Shown here in pieces: positions 1 through 9,482 of a stretch of DNA of 64,000 bases (its first letter is position 1; the number at the start of each line of letters is the position of its first letter). The notes beneath the pieces were generated by a model. The model was given only the letters and a program-made list of their open reading frames with translations. It was not told where the DNA came from and ran no database searches. Source of the stretch: Ascarosepion bandense. Its lineage: Eukaryota > Mollusca > Cephalopoda > Sepiida > Sepiidae. Both the position numbers and the translations under genes were made by a program. The stretch is taken from the NCBI GenBank assembly GCA_037127315.1, contig JBBBDQ010000348.1, forward strand, positions 1,772,501 through 1,836,500, in the 5' to 3' direction.

Positions 1-94
1 CGCTTGTTCTAGCATAGATGTGTTTGTTTAACACCCACATAGCACACCTGTAGTTTATACTGCAACTGTACTGAGCGGAACTTAGTTAAAACTT

Positions 95-301
95 TTGAAA
101 GAGGGTGCGTTATCTCGTGTTAACAACAGTGTGAAGAAGCCCAGGACCCCCAAACCCGCGATCAGGATTACTTGTCACTTCTACCCAGCAGAACGATCGA
201 CGGCTCCTCAAAGTCCTGGTCAACACGTGGTTTTGTCAGAAAGCGAACGTTCACCACTCGGCCACACGCCCATGATATGTATAGATGAAGTGAACAACTA
301 A
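95..301 (+). CDS. Possible 3'-terminal coding exon of an unidentified host gene
   Basis: An open frame of about 68 codons ends in TAA at 299-301. There is no convincing ATG, since the frame opens at a TTG, so if real it is the last exon of a spliced gene on the plus strand with an acceptor AG somewhere in 80-103. The stretch is clearly GC-richer than its surroundings and has a mixed, non-repetitive composition (ends ...PMICIDEVNN, with basic KKPRTPKP near the start), unlike the low-complexity ORFs elsewhere in the window. About 500 bases of repeat-free AT-rich sequence and an AATAAA at 817-822 follow, as a 3' UTR would. I do not recognise the protein family. No signal peptide or membrane segment is visible; it reads like a hydrophilic C-terminal tail. 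A chance ORF remains possible. Confidence 0.32.
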   Translation: MKEGALSRVNNSVKKPRTPKPAIRITCHFYPAERSTAPQSPGQHVVLSESERSPLGHTPMICIDEVNN

Positions 302-822
302 TTGTGTCCGTACTCACTTACTTCTAGTCCTCACTGATGTTTTTAAGTGTGATTCTGTCCTCGTTGCCAACCAGAGCGTTTCTTGGGACGAATGGAATGA
401 CACGTCTTCCAATCACAAACTATCATACCAGTTTAACTCAGTGACAATTTTAACTGATTAAAAACATTTTTTAACCAAGTCCATTTGTATGAAGATCAAC
501 AATACGTTTATGGAGGTCTTGAGCAATAATTTTCTTATTATTATTTTGTAAGTGTTTAAAGGAGAGTTGACTGAAAAATGATGACACAATACTTTTAATA
601 TTTCCTAAAAATAATCTTATCATTAATCTGGAATGTTCTCAAAAACAAGCCATCCTAATTTGGAATATGCTAGTAAAATTTGAACACATTTATAAAAGAA
701 GTATATGTTGTAAATCTTTGAGCTACTCAATATTGTTTTTTGTTCGTGAGATACATTTTTTAAATATTGTTTTAATATGATTTTTGTCTGAATACCTAAA
801 TCTGTCTTCTACGAGTAATAAA
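302..822 (+). other. Possible 3' UTR with AATAAA signal
   Basis: AT-rich stretch free of recognisable repeats, ending in a canonical AATAAA at 817-822 followed by T/GT-containing sequence. Its position directly after the open frame ending at 301 makes a 3' UTR reading reasonable. AATAAA occurs often by chance at this base composition, so the support is contextual only. Confidence 0.28.
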
Positions 823-892
823 AGTTTAATCAATGTAACTCTATTGTAAATAACTAAAAAAAAATTGTAATATGTTGCAAGTTTTTGCATGA

Positions 893-895
<3 letters not shown>

Positions 896-934
<39 letters not shown>

Positions 935-1109
935 GAGTTGAATATATGGATCAGAATCAGACAAGATGAATAACATAAGTAAAGAACAAATAGGAAAAAC
1001 GTGTCTTCAATCTAACCTGTTTCACTTTTAACAAAATTTTTCAGAGATTTATTAAAGACGAATGAATTAAACATCCAGAGCTACATATATATATATATAT
1101 ATATATATA
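896..1109. repeat. Two (TA)n microsatellites (896-933 and 1084-1109)
   Basis: Perfect alternating TA tracts of about 38 and 26 bases, separated by about 150 bases of AT-rich sequence with no recognised element. Confidence 0.95.
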
Positions 1110-1682
1110 GCAACATAGAATATACATTATAGTTCTGATATAAGTACAATGCTAGACATATTGCCTCAAATTTTTGTTTACATAAGTAGTTATTAAGTAC
1201 CAAACAATATTTGTTTACAAACTTTTCTCTTATTTCTCTTACTTGCATCTTCTATTTTATAATCCACTCATTCACGCACTCTCTTTAGCATTAACAGTTG
1301 TTCACAGGCTTGAACAAGCAAACGCTTTTAAACAGGTGTGCTATATCATATCCGGTTGCTAAAGAAGTGAGCACTCATTCAAATACTAATTTAAATCTAT
1401 CTTTTGAATATAATTTCTGATAAAACGGTGACAAAGTCCAGGAACACATACGGACAGACACACGCTTTTCTGCCATTCTGAAGATGAGATTTTGATCTCG
1501 AAATATTAATGTTTAATAAATAGGTAATACCCCAAAACTTCTTTACCTTCCTTTATTTTACTCAACACATTGTTACAGCCTTCGAAACATTACCATATAC
1601 CTATTATTTGCTTCAAGCAAATTACAAAACTTTACTATATATGTATATATTTAAATGTAAATTATTTTCACAACATCCATCA
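1110..1682. other. AT-rich stretch, nothing assigned
   Basis: No open frame, SINE head or LINE motif was recognised. A short self-complementary segment around 1481-1505 (GAGATTTTGATCTC) resembles the ends of small foldback elements. Confidence 0.5.
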
Positions 1683-1849
1683 TTGCCTAATGAAACATAG
1701 AAATTTCCGTGTCGCAATGAAGTTTTAATTCATAATTATATGATTTTATTATACTCTACAATATTTATTGTATTGAGCACTGTTTATAAAAAAATAAATG
1801 CCAGGGAACTCAAGATCATAAAACCTTGGGTCTTCTTTACTCTTTATCA

Positions 1850-1894
<45 letters not shown>

Positions 1895-2072
1895 GATGAA
1901 GAGAACCAACAATTTTAACATTCCCAGTTTTCTGGCATTTATTTTTTAAAGTGGTCAATGCAACATATATCGTAGAGCATAATAAAATTAGAATTATTTT
2001 TTTATGCAAATTAATTTAATTAAGACACGGAAATTTCTGTTTTGAGATTTTACCTCGTCATCAGGCAATGTT
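1683..2072. repeat. Foldback element with (TA)n at its centre
   Basis: The left arm (about 1683-1812) and right arm (about 1925-2072) are inverted copies. Both carry CATTGCCT near the outer end, then GAAATTTCCGTGT, a TTTTATTAT..CTCTACgATAT block and AAATAAATGCCAG at the inner end, with scattered mismatches. The centre is a (TA)20 tract at 1852-1891, so the whole unit can fold into a long hairpin. It is probably a non-autonomous foldback or MITE-like element; the short ORFs on both strands across the TA tract are artefacts. Confidence 0.65.
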
Positions 2073-2295
2073 GACTTATTCTTGTAAAAATTATTTATTT
2101 GGATGCATAAAGCAATAGGCTTGTTATTTAAAGAGTTGATATGGATGGGGATAGGCAGAAAAAAATTATGTGTGGTATAATTTAACTCATCAGAATTAAG
2201 TTCAAATTTTAAAATGTTAAAATATAGGTTATATGCTTAGGGAAGTAAGACATATATTACATATTCTAACTTTTTCAAATTTATTAAAAGTAGAA

Positions 2296-2372
<77 letters not shown>

Positions 2373-2376
2373 TATA
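2296..2376. repeat. (CA)n-(TA)n compound microsatellite
   Basis: About 19 CA repeats run into about 20 TA repeats with one CA interruption. It lies immediately 5' of a SINE-A copy. Confidence 0.95.
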
Positions 2377-2377
2377 A

Positions 2378-2550
2378 TGACAATATAGACGCTAAACTGT
2401 CTGCCTTCTTCTACCGAACGCCCATAGCCCAGAGGTAGAATCGCCGACTGACTCCAATTCGGTCGGGTTTCAATCCTGGGTTAAAAGCAATCGAAGTCTA
2501 ACCGTACTGATGAGCTGTGATACAACGAAACAGATCTGTCTGAGGATGAC

Positions 2551-2592
<42 letters not shown>
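2378..2592 (+). mobile_element. tRNA-derived SINE, family A, with (TA)n tail
   Basis: The head contains a box-A-like TAGCCCAGAGGTAGA near 2426 and a box-B-like GGTCGGGTTTCAATCC near 2460, the spacing of a pol III tRNA promoter. A unique body follows, with the family hallmark GATGAGCTGTGATACA near 2509 and CAGATCTGTCTGAGGATGAC at 2531-2550, then (TA)n to 2592. Five further copies occur in the window (22892, 36363, 48348, 48665, 59721) with the same body. The copy is diverged and inactive as far as can be judged. Confidence 0.8.
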
Positions 2593-2596
<4 letters not shown>

Positions 2597-3444
2597 GCGA
2601 TGTATAAATTGTCACATTTTGTATTTGCAATTTCCTGCATGCATATCATTTGTTTTTATTTTGTCGACTGCACAGAATAGTCAGGTCAGTTGGGCATCAT
2701 CTGTGAGAAAAAGACCATCATGACGGAATTCAATCAGCCAGGAAATTTAGAAACAATATGCTGTGCTGCTTGACAATCGTGCAAGAAGCTCTAAAACGAA
2801 CATTTCAAAGTATTTGGGTGTCAATCTGAAAACAGGGAAAAAGAATTAGGATGAGTCTAACATTGATTATGACGGTACAGAAGTTCGGAAAATTTGCTCT
2901 CTGAACCTTTAATATAAAAAAGAAACTCACGAATTTGTTGGTAATGATCTCAAACAAATCACGGATGCCTCCTTGAAGAGGTAATCCTGCCCTGTGTCCA
3001 GAGTGGGGCTGTTGGAGTACCTGATGTCTGGCAACAGAAATCTGCACCATGCCACACAAACAGGAGAACCCAGACAATTTCAGCGACCACATAACCCCTT
3101 ACATATACCCATCTAGCTCTCCATGCTGCAACCCCCTTGATTATTATATGTGGGGCGCAGTTGAGTGAGGAATAAATAAAACTACTTTTAACGCCAAAGA
3201 AGAACAGAAGTCAAGCATTATGGCAGCATTCCCCAACTTAAACAAGGAGACAATCCAGAAGAGTTTCAGGAGATTCTGAAATCATCTAAAGGCCGTGATT
3301 AAAGCCAATGACAATGTTGTTTTTATTTTTACCTCATTTAGGTGAAAATTAATTCATCGAACCCTGTTTATCTGCGAAAATGAGATGATCAGTGTTATTT
3401 TCATTTTTGCTTAATTTATACGGCAACTTATCCATTGCACCCTG
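2591..3444 (+). mobile_element. Tc1/mariner-type transposon fossil with both TIRs
   Basis: The terminal inverted repeats are visible: left TAGGGTGCGATG at 2591, right the inverse of CAGGGTGCAATG ending at 3444, each flanked by TA, the classic Tc1/mariner target. The total is about 854 bases, shorter than a usual ~1.3-kb mariner, so internal deletion is likely. An N-terminal helix-turn-helix-like stretch (SSKTNISKYLGV) is readable around 2787-2822. The C-terminal block near 3112-3162 reads SSPCCNPLDYYMWGAVE and is followed by a stop. Families of this type normally have SSPD at this point, where D is a catalytic carboxylate; here it reads C. Stops and frame changes make it a dead copy. Confidence 0.75.
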
Positions 3445-4809
3445 TATAGCTCGGGGCCCTGAGATTGCGTTTAAGCATGAAACTGACTGTCGCCGTTGTT
3501 TGCACACCAGAATGTCCACTTTTATATTTACAGACACTCTATCTCTGATACTGAGCACTTTATCCCATAATTATATATGAAGTATATTCTTATTGCACAC
3601 ACACATTCAAACAAACACACACACTCACTGGCGCACACTCATATATATATATGGACAGTGATTGAAAGAGACAGAGAGAGAGAGAGAGATTATTTAAAAT
3701 CTGCTGTATTTATTCCAGAAAGGTGCATAATATTGCAGATAATTTGTTCCTGTAATAACCATTGAAAAAAATGAAATCTTGACGAGAAGATATAATGACT
3801 AAATCGAGGTCTGTCTTTTTTATTTATTTGCTTGAGTAATGGAAACTCGACATTCTCTACCAAACATTCCAAGAAGTAAGACTCAAGACAAAGCTTCTAA
3901 AAGCAGAGTTATGATCTATAATTAGAGTGAAAACATTAATGGCTCATGATATTCATGATATGAGATTAATAAGTATTAAACACTTCTATAACTTCTGTGT
4001 ATGGATCAGAAAGTTACAGATTTCGTACTGGAAAAAAGGAATTTTAATGGCAAGTTTCTCAAATTTATGAAGGAAATTTAGAATCACACACATCTCCGAA
4101 ATCTGGGGTTTATTACGCATTAATGCACCATGGAAACGAAACATTAACCCTCACGACCAAAGCACATAGAGAGAAATCTCAATTGGATTCATTACGGTGA
4201 ATTTATTTGTGAATCGTCTATAAACTAAGTTCTGATTTTATGAACGTCGACTCTTCACAGCTCTTAATGGAAATTGTATACTTGCTATGTTGACCTGACA
4301 ACATATGACCGAATCAATAGAGAGCCTCATTTCATCCATTAGAAAAGCCTCCTTTCAAGTGCCGAATCTAATGAATGTATCGGTCAAATAGAGAAAATTT
4401 TACGCTTCAAAAATATCTGGCAATACAGAAAACCAAAGTGAAAATTTATAATTCAGTAATAAACTAGAGTCCAAACTGATGTCAATAAAATCCTGATGAA
4501 AAAAAACATAACTTTATCAAATACTGCGAGGTCATTCAATGAATAGCTGGAAGACGGAAAAAGATAATCTCGTTGGATGAAAATCTTGAGTTAGAATATT
4601 TGTCCAAGAAGTAAAACAGACAAGGAAGAAAATTGGAATTGAAAATTTGATACAAAGAAAATTTTTTAAAATACCTGAAAAATTAAAACTCGAGTAAACT
4701 TGAAACAAAATTAATGAAACCATGCTACATAGACAATGTGTTAAAATGTGCAGAAATTTTTTAAAAAATCAGGATAACATTATACAAGCGAAATCAATTC
4801 AGAAGAAAT
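3445..4809. other. Unassigned AT-rich stretch with a short CA/TA/GA microsatellite
   Basis: The only clear feature is a mixed (CA)n, (TA)5, (GA)n simple repeat at about 3596-3690. The rest (3690-4809) shows no SINE head, LINE motif or credible ORF. Confidence 0.6.
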
Positions 4810-4996
4810 GTCAGTCAGTTAAGTGCCATACGTGAAACACGTGTGGGCGATCATGTCTCGAAAGAGATATGACTGGCTGGGCAGAAGATTATCCCGCAGT
4901 AGGTTGCCATTGCTTTCTGTGGTAGACTGGTTGCCGACCAAGGCTATAGAACCCAATCTGTCCTGTTATTTGACTCATAGCTAGAGGGGAAGTGAT
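4810..4996 (-). mobile_element. SINE-B, truncated copy lacking the tRNA head
   Basis: On the minus strand this is the 3' half of a SINE family present about nine times here. It carries the body around CAACCAGTCTACC, the GGGATAATCTTCTGCCC block, the hairpin of two inverse 8-mers (CATGTCTC / GAGACATG), and the terminal CAAGCGTGTATCACGTATGG-type segment ending in (ACTG)n. The tRNA-like 5' head is missing. Confidence 0.75.
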
Positions 4997-5018
4997 GTAT
5001 TATATTATGGAATAGTAA

Positions 5019-5074
5019 TTAGTGGGGGATCAGTTTATTACTTCATAACAATATAAAACTGATAACCCACTTAA
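5019..5074. repeat. Short palindromic repeat between SINE-B copies
   Basis: TAGTGGGGGATCAGTTT is followed about 20 bases later by its imperfect inverse AAACTGATAACCCACTTA. The same palindrome recurs at 14182-14240 between two SINE-B copies and, in altered form, at 26243-26300 beside a LINE tail. It may be a very short MITE-like unit. Confidence 0.55.
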
Positions 5075-5114
5075 TGTCCAGTAGAAGCCTTAATCATGGT
5101 TCCAACTATTATAT

Positions 5115-5370
5115 TCAGTCAGTCAGTTAAGTACCATACGCGATACACTCTTGGGCGATAATGGCTCGAAAGATACATGACCGACTGGACAGAAGATTAT
5201 CCCGTAGTAGGTTGCCATTGCTTTCTGCGGTGGACTGGTTGCCAGCCAAGGCTACAGAACCTAATATGTCCTGTTATTTAACCTAAAACTGGAGAGAAGA
5301 GACAGATTAATACTTTTCCCAAGGGTATTCGTGCGTAAATGAATCCACTGCACCACAATGCACATCTTGA
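5115..5370 (-). mobile_element. SINE-B copy
   Basis: Minus-strand copy. It has the 3' (ACTG)n end at 5115, the GAGACATG/CATGTCTC hairpin (mutated), the GGGATAATCTTCTG block, the body, and the tRNA-like box A as CCACTGCACCACAATGC at 5345-5361. The box-B region is poorly preserved. Confidence 0.75.
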
Positions 5371-5460
5371 AGAAAATGGCCTTGGCTCAAAAAACATTTT
5401 GAGACATATTTTTCAACCTTGATCACACTAAACTTAAGATACCCACAGGAATAGAAAGTA

Positions 5461-5540
5461 CTAGCAGTATAGCCCGGCGTTGCTCGGGTGTAATGAAGCT
5501 TCAAAACTAATCCATGGTCCTGGAGCTCAGACTCAGCCTA
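5461..5540 (+). mobile_element. Element C, 5' fragment
   Basis: It starts CTAGCAGTATAGCCCGGCG and includes the near-palindrome CCCGGCGTTGCTCGGG, then TGTAATGAAGCTT and CCATGGTCCTGGAG. It matches the start of the longer element C copies at 30476 and, reversed, 16211. Only about 80 bases remain before unrelated sequence. Confidence 0.6.
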
Positions 5541-5594
5541 AAGAATATTTTAAATAATAAAATAATTGCAACAATTTACCAATCGCATTTAGTT

Positions 5595-5628
<34 letters not shown>

Positions 5629-5724
5629 ATATACAGTATAGTCAGGCGTTGATCGGAATTCGAACTTAGCTCCCCTATTTCTGGTTCCGAGCCGATATCT
5701 ACTGCATCACAACGCACATCTAAC
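5595..5724 (-). mobile_element. (TA)n followed by SINE-B head fragment
   Basis: A (TA)n tract at 5595-5634, a ~25-base piece resembling the element C start (CAGTATAGTCAGGCGTTG), then on the minus strand the SINE-B tRNA-like head with box B GAATTCGAACTT-type sequence near 5655-5668 and box A GCAGTAGATATCGGCTCGG near 5690-5708. This is a composite of fragments. Confidence 0.55.
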
Positions 5725-5899
5725 AACCGCTAACAATTTCCAAAAGAGAACCTATGGACTTGGAATGAAAGTGGTGATAGTACATTCACCATCATAAGAA
5801 GTCATGATTTAGAAGCAGTAAACACCAAGCACTTAAAATACATCAGTGTATCGATCAGTTATTTTTTAGTAATTGTTCTATAATTGTGACAGTAGTATT
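5725..5899. other. No feature recognised
   Basis: Diverged AT-rich sequence between SINE-B debris and the foldback. Confidence 0.4.
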
Positions 5900-6477
5900 T
5901 GCAGTATTTACATTATTCGGACTAATGTCCACATCTTTGTTGCCATTTGTACGACGTTTCGGCCGTTGTACGCTACGGCCTACATCAGGTGCTAGGAATT
6001 TCAAACCGAACCCTTTATTACAATCAGTGGGTTAAATGGTCTTCATTCCTTGCGTAGCCTCGTTAGGTAGTCATGGGTTATCTCAATCTAACACTTGTAA
6101 GTTACTTGTTCACCAATGCTGTAGCCTGGTACTGAACTCACAACTCTTTGGGGTCTAGTCATAGAAACTAACCAACGTCTATATCCTTAAGGATACTCGG
6201 CCCAGTGGATATAGACGTTGGTTCATTCCTGTGATTTCAATCCCAGGTAACAGCTGTAGTGAACAAGTAATTTACAAGGATTGGAGAAAGATAACTGATG
6301 ACTACGAAAAGACGCACTAATACGGAAAGGGATGGAGTTATATACCCCAGTGATTGTATTAAAGGGTTCGGTTCGAAATTCCTAGCACCTAAAGAAAGTC
6401 GGAGTGTACAACGGCCGAAACGTCGTACAAATGGCAACAAAGATGAGAACATTAGTCGAAATAATGTAAATACTGCA
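5900..6477. mobile_element. Foldback element F1 with ~280-bp inverted arms
   Basis: The left arm 5900-6186 and right arm 6207-6477 are inverted copies over nearly their whole length. The arms share GCAGTATTTACATTATT at the outer end, TTGTTGCCATTTGTACGACG followed by TTTCGGCCGTTGTAC, then GGTGCTAGGAATTTC and AACCGAACCCTTTA. At the centre an exact 16-base stem (ACCAACGTCTATATCC) encloses a ~20-base loop. There is no transposase ORF. Diverged relatives lie at 18200, 23158 and 31247, so this is a family of non-autonomous foldback or MITE-like elements. Confidence 0.8.
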
Positions 6478-6504
6478 GTTATTTGTTTTTTTTATTTTTT
6501 GAAG

Positions 6505-7135
6505 TGTAATAATCATTTCACCTCGCAAGCAAGGCAGAACCGCCATTGCTGCGCAGGAGCCACAGTGAGATAAAGCAAGTCAGTAGGGGATGTGGAAGTA
6601 AAGATAAGAAATAGATCGCAATAAAGTAGATAGAAGATGGCAATTAACGTTGCATTCAAAATTATGAAGATTGTAGCTATTGGGATGTTAAAGAATAGAT
6701 AAGTGATTTATGGGAAACAAGTAGATAAAAGATGGCAATTGATGTTTCATTTAAACTTTTGGAGATTGTAGCTATTGGGATGTTAAAGAAAAGAAAAGAG
6801 GTTGATGATAATCAAGGAAAATGAAGATGACAATTAACGTTGGATTATAACTTTTGAGAATTTTAGCTATTAGAGAGTCAAGCAAACGGAAGATATTTCC
6901 ACAAACGAGAAGAGCGAGAAAAGAAACGTTTAAAATAGAACAAGCGGTAACATTTAATTGTTTCGATGGTAAAAGGATGGGACTTTGATGCCAATCTAAT
7001 AACACGGATATCTACATGTGGTCGGATAACCAGGGAAAATAGCTGGTCAGAGCAGTAATTATGAAAATACTTGTAGAAAAGACAGAGGGAGGCCACATCA
7101 CGTAGATGAGAAAATGACTGAATGTGAGCTGCTAA
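6505..7135 (-). mobile_element. Jockey/CR1-like LINE, 3'-terminal fragment
   Basis: A minus-strand LINE 3' end. The conserved terminus (GCAAGG..CAG near a TTTCACC) is at about 6510-6545. The C-terminal reverse-transcriptase tail is readable at 6878-7096 as MASLCLFYKYFHNYCSDQLF and, in a shifted frame, SFLALLVCG. The 3' UTR carries a local tandem duplication of about 115 bases (about 6610-6830, motif TTGTAGCTATTGGGATG twice). It is 5'-truncated and frameshifted. Confidence 0.75.
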
Positions 7136-7401
7136 ATCAGGATTTGCATCTTCTTATAAATATCAGTTATATTAAAATATAGTATGAGAATAGGAACTAA
7201 GACATAGAATATATTTTTATTTTAATATTTGTTTGCAAAATCCTAAAAAGCGTTAAGAATGTTAATCTAATAACTCAAATTATGTTTTTAAATAGCTTTG
7301 TTAGTTCTAGTTTTTCATATGCATGTCGTCCAACAAGTTTAGACTCTCAACTGTAGACAAAAGGTTCTTCAGATCGTGTGTTTAAAAATGGCTTCCAGCG
7401 A
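7136..7401. other. No feature recognised
   Basis: AT-rich, no repeat family or ORF recognised. Confidence 0.4.
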
Positions 7402-7644
7402 ATGAAGCTTCCTGATTTAAGTGAAGAGCATACTCCTAACTCTCTCGCTATTATTGAACCAGAGATAATTTTATCAAATAACAGAAATCGCATCGCCAAG
7501 AAACTTTCTGCTGAGTCAACAACAAGAGTTAATTCGAGAAATTCATGATATAATCAAGATGTAGACGATCCTCGTTCAGATATTTATCGAAAGCCTGATC
7601 GGGAGCACATTCCCATTAATAGACGTAACATTCACAGCTTATAA
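7402..7644 (+). pseudogene. Open stretch of 80 codons with one stop, unidentified
   Basis: From the ATG at 7402 the frame runs MKLPDLSEEHTPNSLAII..., meets a single TGA at 7546-7548 and continues ...DDPRSDIYRKPDREHIPINR to a TAA at 7642-7644. The composition is balanced and charged, unlike the surrounding low-complexity frames. I do not recognise the family. It could be a pseudogene exon, a decayed transposon protein or chance. Confidence 0.22.
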
Positions 7645-7824
7645 TAAAACAAGGAGTCTATTTCAAATACGCGTGTCTACTAAAAATTACGTTTGAATTA
7701 ATAAAAATGTAGATTAACAATAATTCTTTTTTTTTTTTAAATTGATTTGTTTACGTTTAGGGCACAAAATTAAGCACATGTGGACTCTCGACTACAATAA
7801 CTTAAATGACGACATATGCTTTCA

Positions 7825-8703
7825 TTCTTCTTCTTTTTCTTCTTCTTCCATGTGCCCTGTCCTTTTAGGACGATGGAGATCATGGTTCTCCACGTCTCCC
7901 TATCCCCGGTGGCTCTTAGTATATTTTCTCCTCTTACACCTCGCAACCCCCGTTACGTCATCCACCTGATCAGGCCCTTCAAATATGTTATCCGCTGCCT
8001 TTCTCTGTCTCTTTTTCTTTCTATCTGGCCTGTTAGTATCAGGTTCTCCAAGCCTTCCTTCCTCATGTCTCAGGAACTTCAGTTGTCTCTTCCTGATGTT
8101 CAATATTAATTTTCTTTTCGTTGCCATTCTTTCCAACACCTCATCGTTGCTCGCATGCTCGATCCACGATTTCCTCAGCATCCTTCTGTAGAACCACATT
8201 TCCGTTGCTTCAAATCTTTTTCTCATTCTCGATGATATTGTTCAACATTCACTGCCGTATTGAAGAACTGACATCACATAGCAATCTAGCACTGTTTCTA
8301 GTGAAATTTTCCTGTGTCTTAGTACTTTACTCAGCTTCTGGAACGCGTCCTTTGCCATGCCAATTCGCCTTCGGATCTCTGTGTCGCACTTTCCATCTCC
8401 TGTTAGAACACTTCCTAGGTATTTAAATTTTTGTCCTTGCTTGATTTCAGTATCCCCTACCTGTATTTGGCATTTTGGTTTGATCTTTTTGCTGATGGCC
8501 ATGCATTCATTTTTCTTAAATTTTATTTGTAGTCCTTTTTTGTCACTCTCCACAGCTACCCTCTGTAGGAGGTCTTGTAGTTTTCTTTCCGTGTCTGCAA
8601 TTAGCACTCTATCATCTGCATACTTTATGTTGTTCAAGTTGTGGCCTCCAATAACAAATCCCGGCGTAGCATCTATGCTCCTCAAAATATTCTCGTTGTA
8701 CAA
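7825..8703 (-). mobile_element. RTE-like LINE, 5'-truncated, RT C-terminal half
   Basis: On the minus strand, 8703 to about 8242 encodes the end of the reverse transcriptase. It contains the catalytic KYADD near 8608-8622, then VAVESDKKGLQI, FKYLGSVLTGDGKCDTEIRR, IGMAKDAFQKL and LDCYVMSVLQYGSEC. A second frame (8226-7900) continues with EATEMWFYRRMLRKSW and the RQLKFL segment. The copy ends in a (GAA)n-type tail (TTC repeats at 7825-7848 on the plus strand), typical of RTE-type elements with very short 3' UTRs. At least one frameshift separates the two parts. Clade assignment is from the protein pattern alone; other EN/RT clades share it. Confidence 0.82.
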
Positions 8704-8867
8704 TTTGCTTTCTTTACAAAGAGGAAATTGAGCATTCTGTGGTCTAAAGCTTGCCTGATCAAATCTCTTAAAGCAACATATACAATAAACATATAAAAAA
8801 TCAAAGGAAAACGGTTAAGTTTATAATATAAATATATCATACAAATAAAATTGAATAATGCTGCCAT

Positions 8868-9482
8868 ATCTGGTCGGGTGCCCCTGCTATCTACCTAGGG
8901 GTCCTTGACAAAATCCAATGAAAAATGTGTAATGTGATCGATCCCGACTCGGCACCTTGGATACAGTCACTTTCTCACCGGCTCAATGTGGCTTCCTTGT
9001 GTCTCTTCTACAAATACATTCATGGCCACTGCTCCGATGAACGTAGCTCTCTGGTACCCCCTCTGTATGAATTTACTCGAGCTACAAGATTAGCTACTAG
9101 TTCCCCTCCTTTTACTGTGAAACCAATTAAATGTAAACGCAAGTTCTACTCCCTCAGCTTCTTTTCTCGCACTTTCCGCCTGTGGAATTCCCTTCCGCTT
9201 ACTTGCTTCCTCGACAGCTACGATCTCCACGAATTTAAATGTAAAGTCAATAATCATCCCTTATCTCACTAAGTTGACTCCTCTCTCATTGTATTTTTCT
9301 CCGTCAACTCCCCTCTCATCAGTATTCTCATCCTTCTCTTACCCACTTCTTGACACCCCCTATAACCTGTCAATCTTTCTCATAACTTTCTTCCTATGTA
9401 AGCCCCTGCGCACCAGTGGCAGTAAACTGCCTTGCTTGGGGTGATATGAAAGTGATGATCCAAACAATATACTTCCCATTAA
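8868..9482 (+). mobile_element. Jockey/CR1-like LINE, 3' end
   Basis: A plus-strand C-terminal frame at 8925-9272 reads ...LSHRLNVASLCLFYKYIHGH..., SSLVPPLYEFTRATRLA, FFSRTFRLWNSLP and ends ...FKCKVNNHPLSH. The 3' UTR follows and ends in the family terminus CTGCCTTGCTTGGGGTGATA near 9429-9448. The upstream portion (8868-8925) is the same protein out of frame. It is the best-preserved C-terminus of the family here. Confidence 0.85.

Noticed and set aside
2405..2480. tRNA gene at the SINE-A head
   Set aside because: A/B boxes present but no cloverleaf closure, and the same head with the same downstream body recurs six times.
7816..8731. Plus-strand frames of 97, 101 and 124 codons opposite the RTE-like copy
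   Set aside because: Antisense shadows of the minus-strand RT frames, which carry the YADD and downstream motifs.
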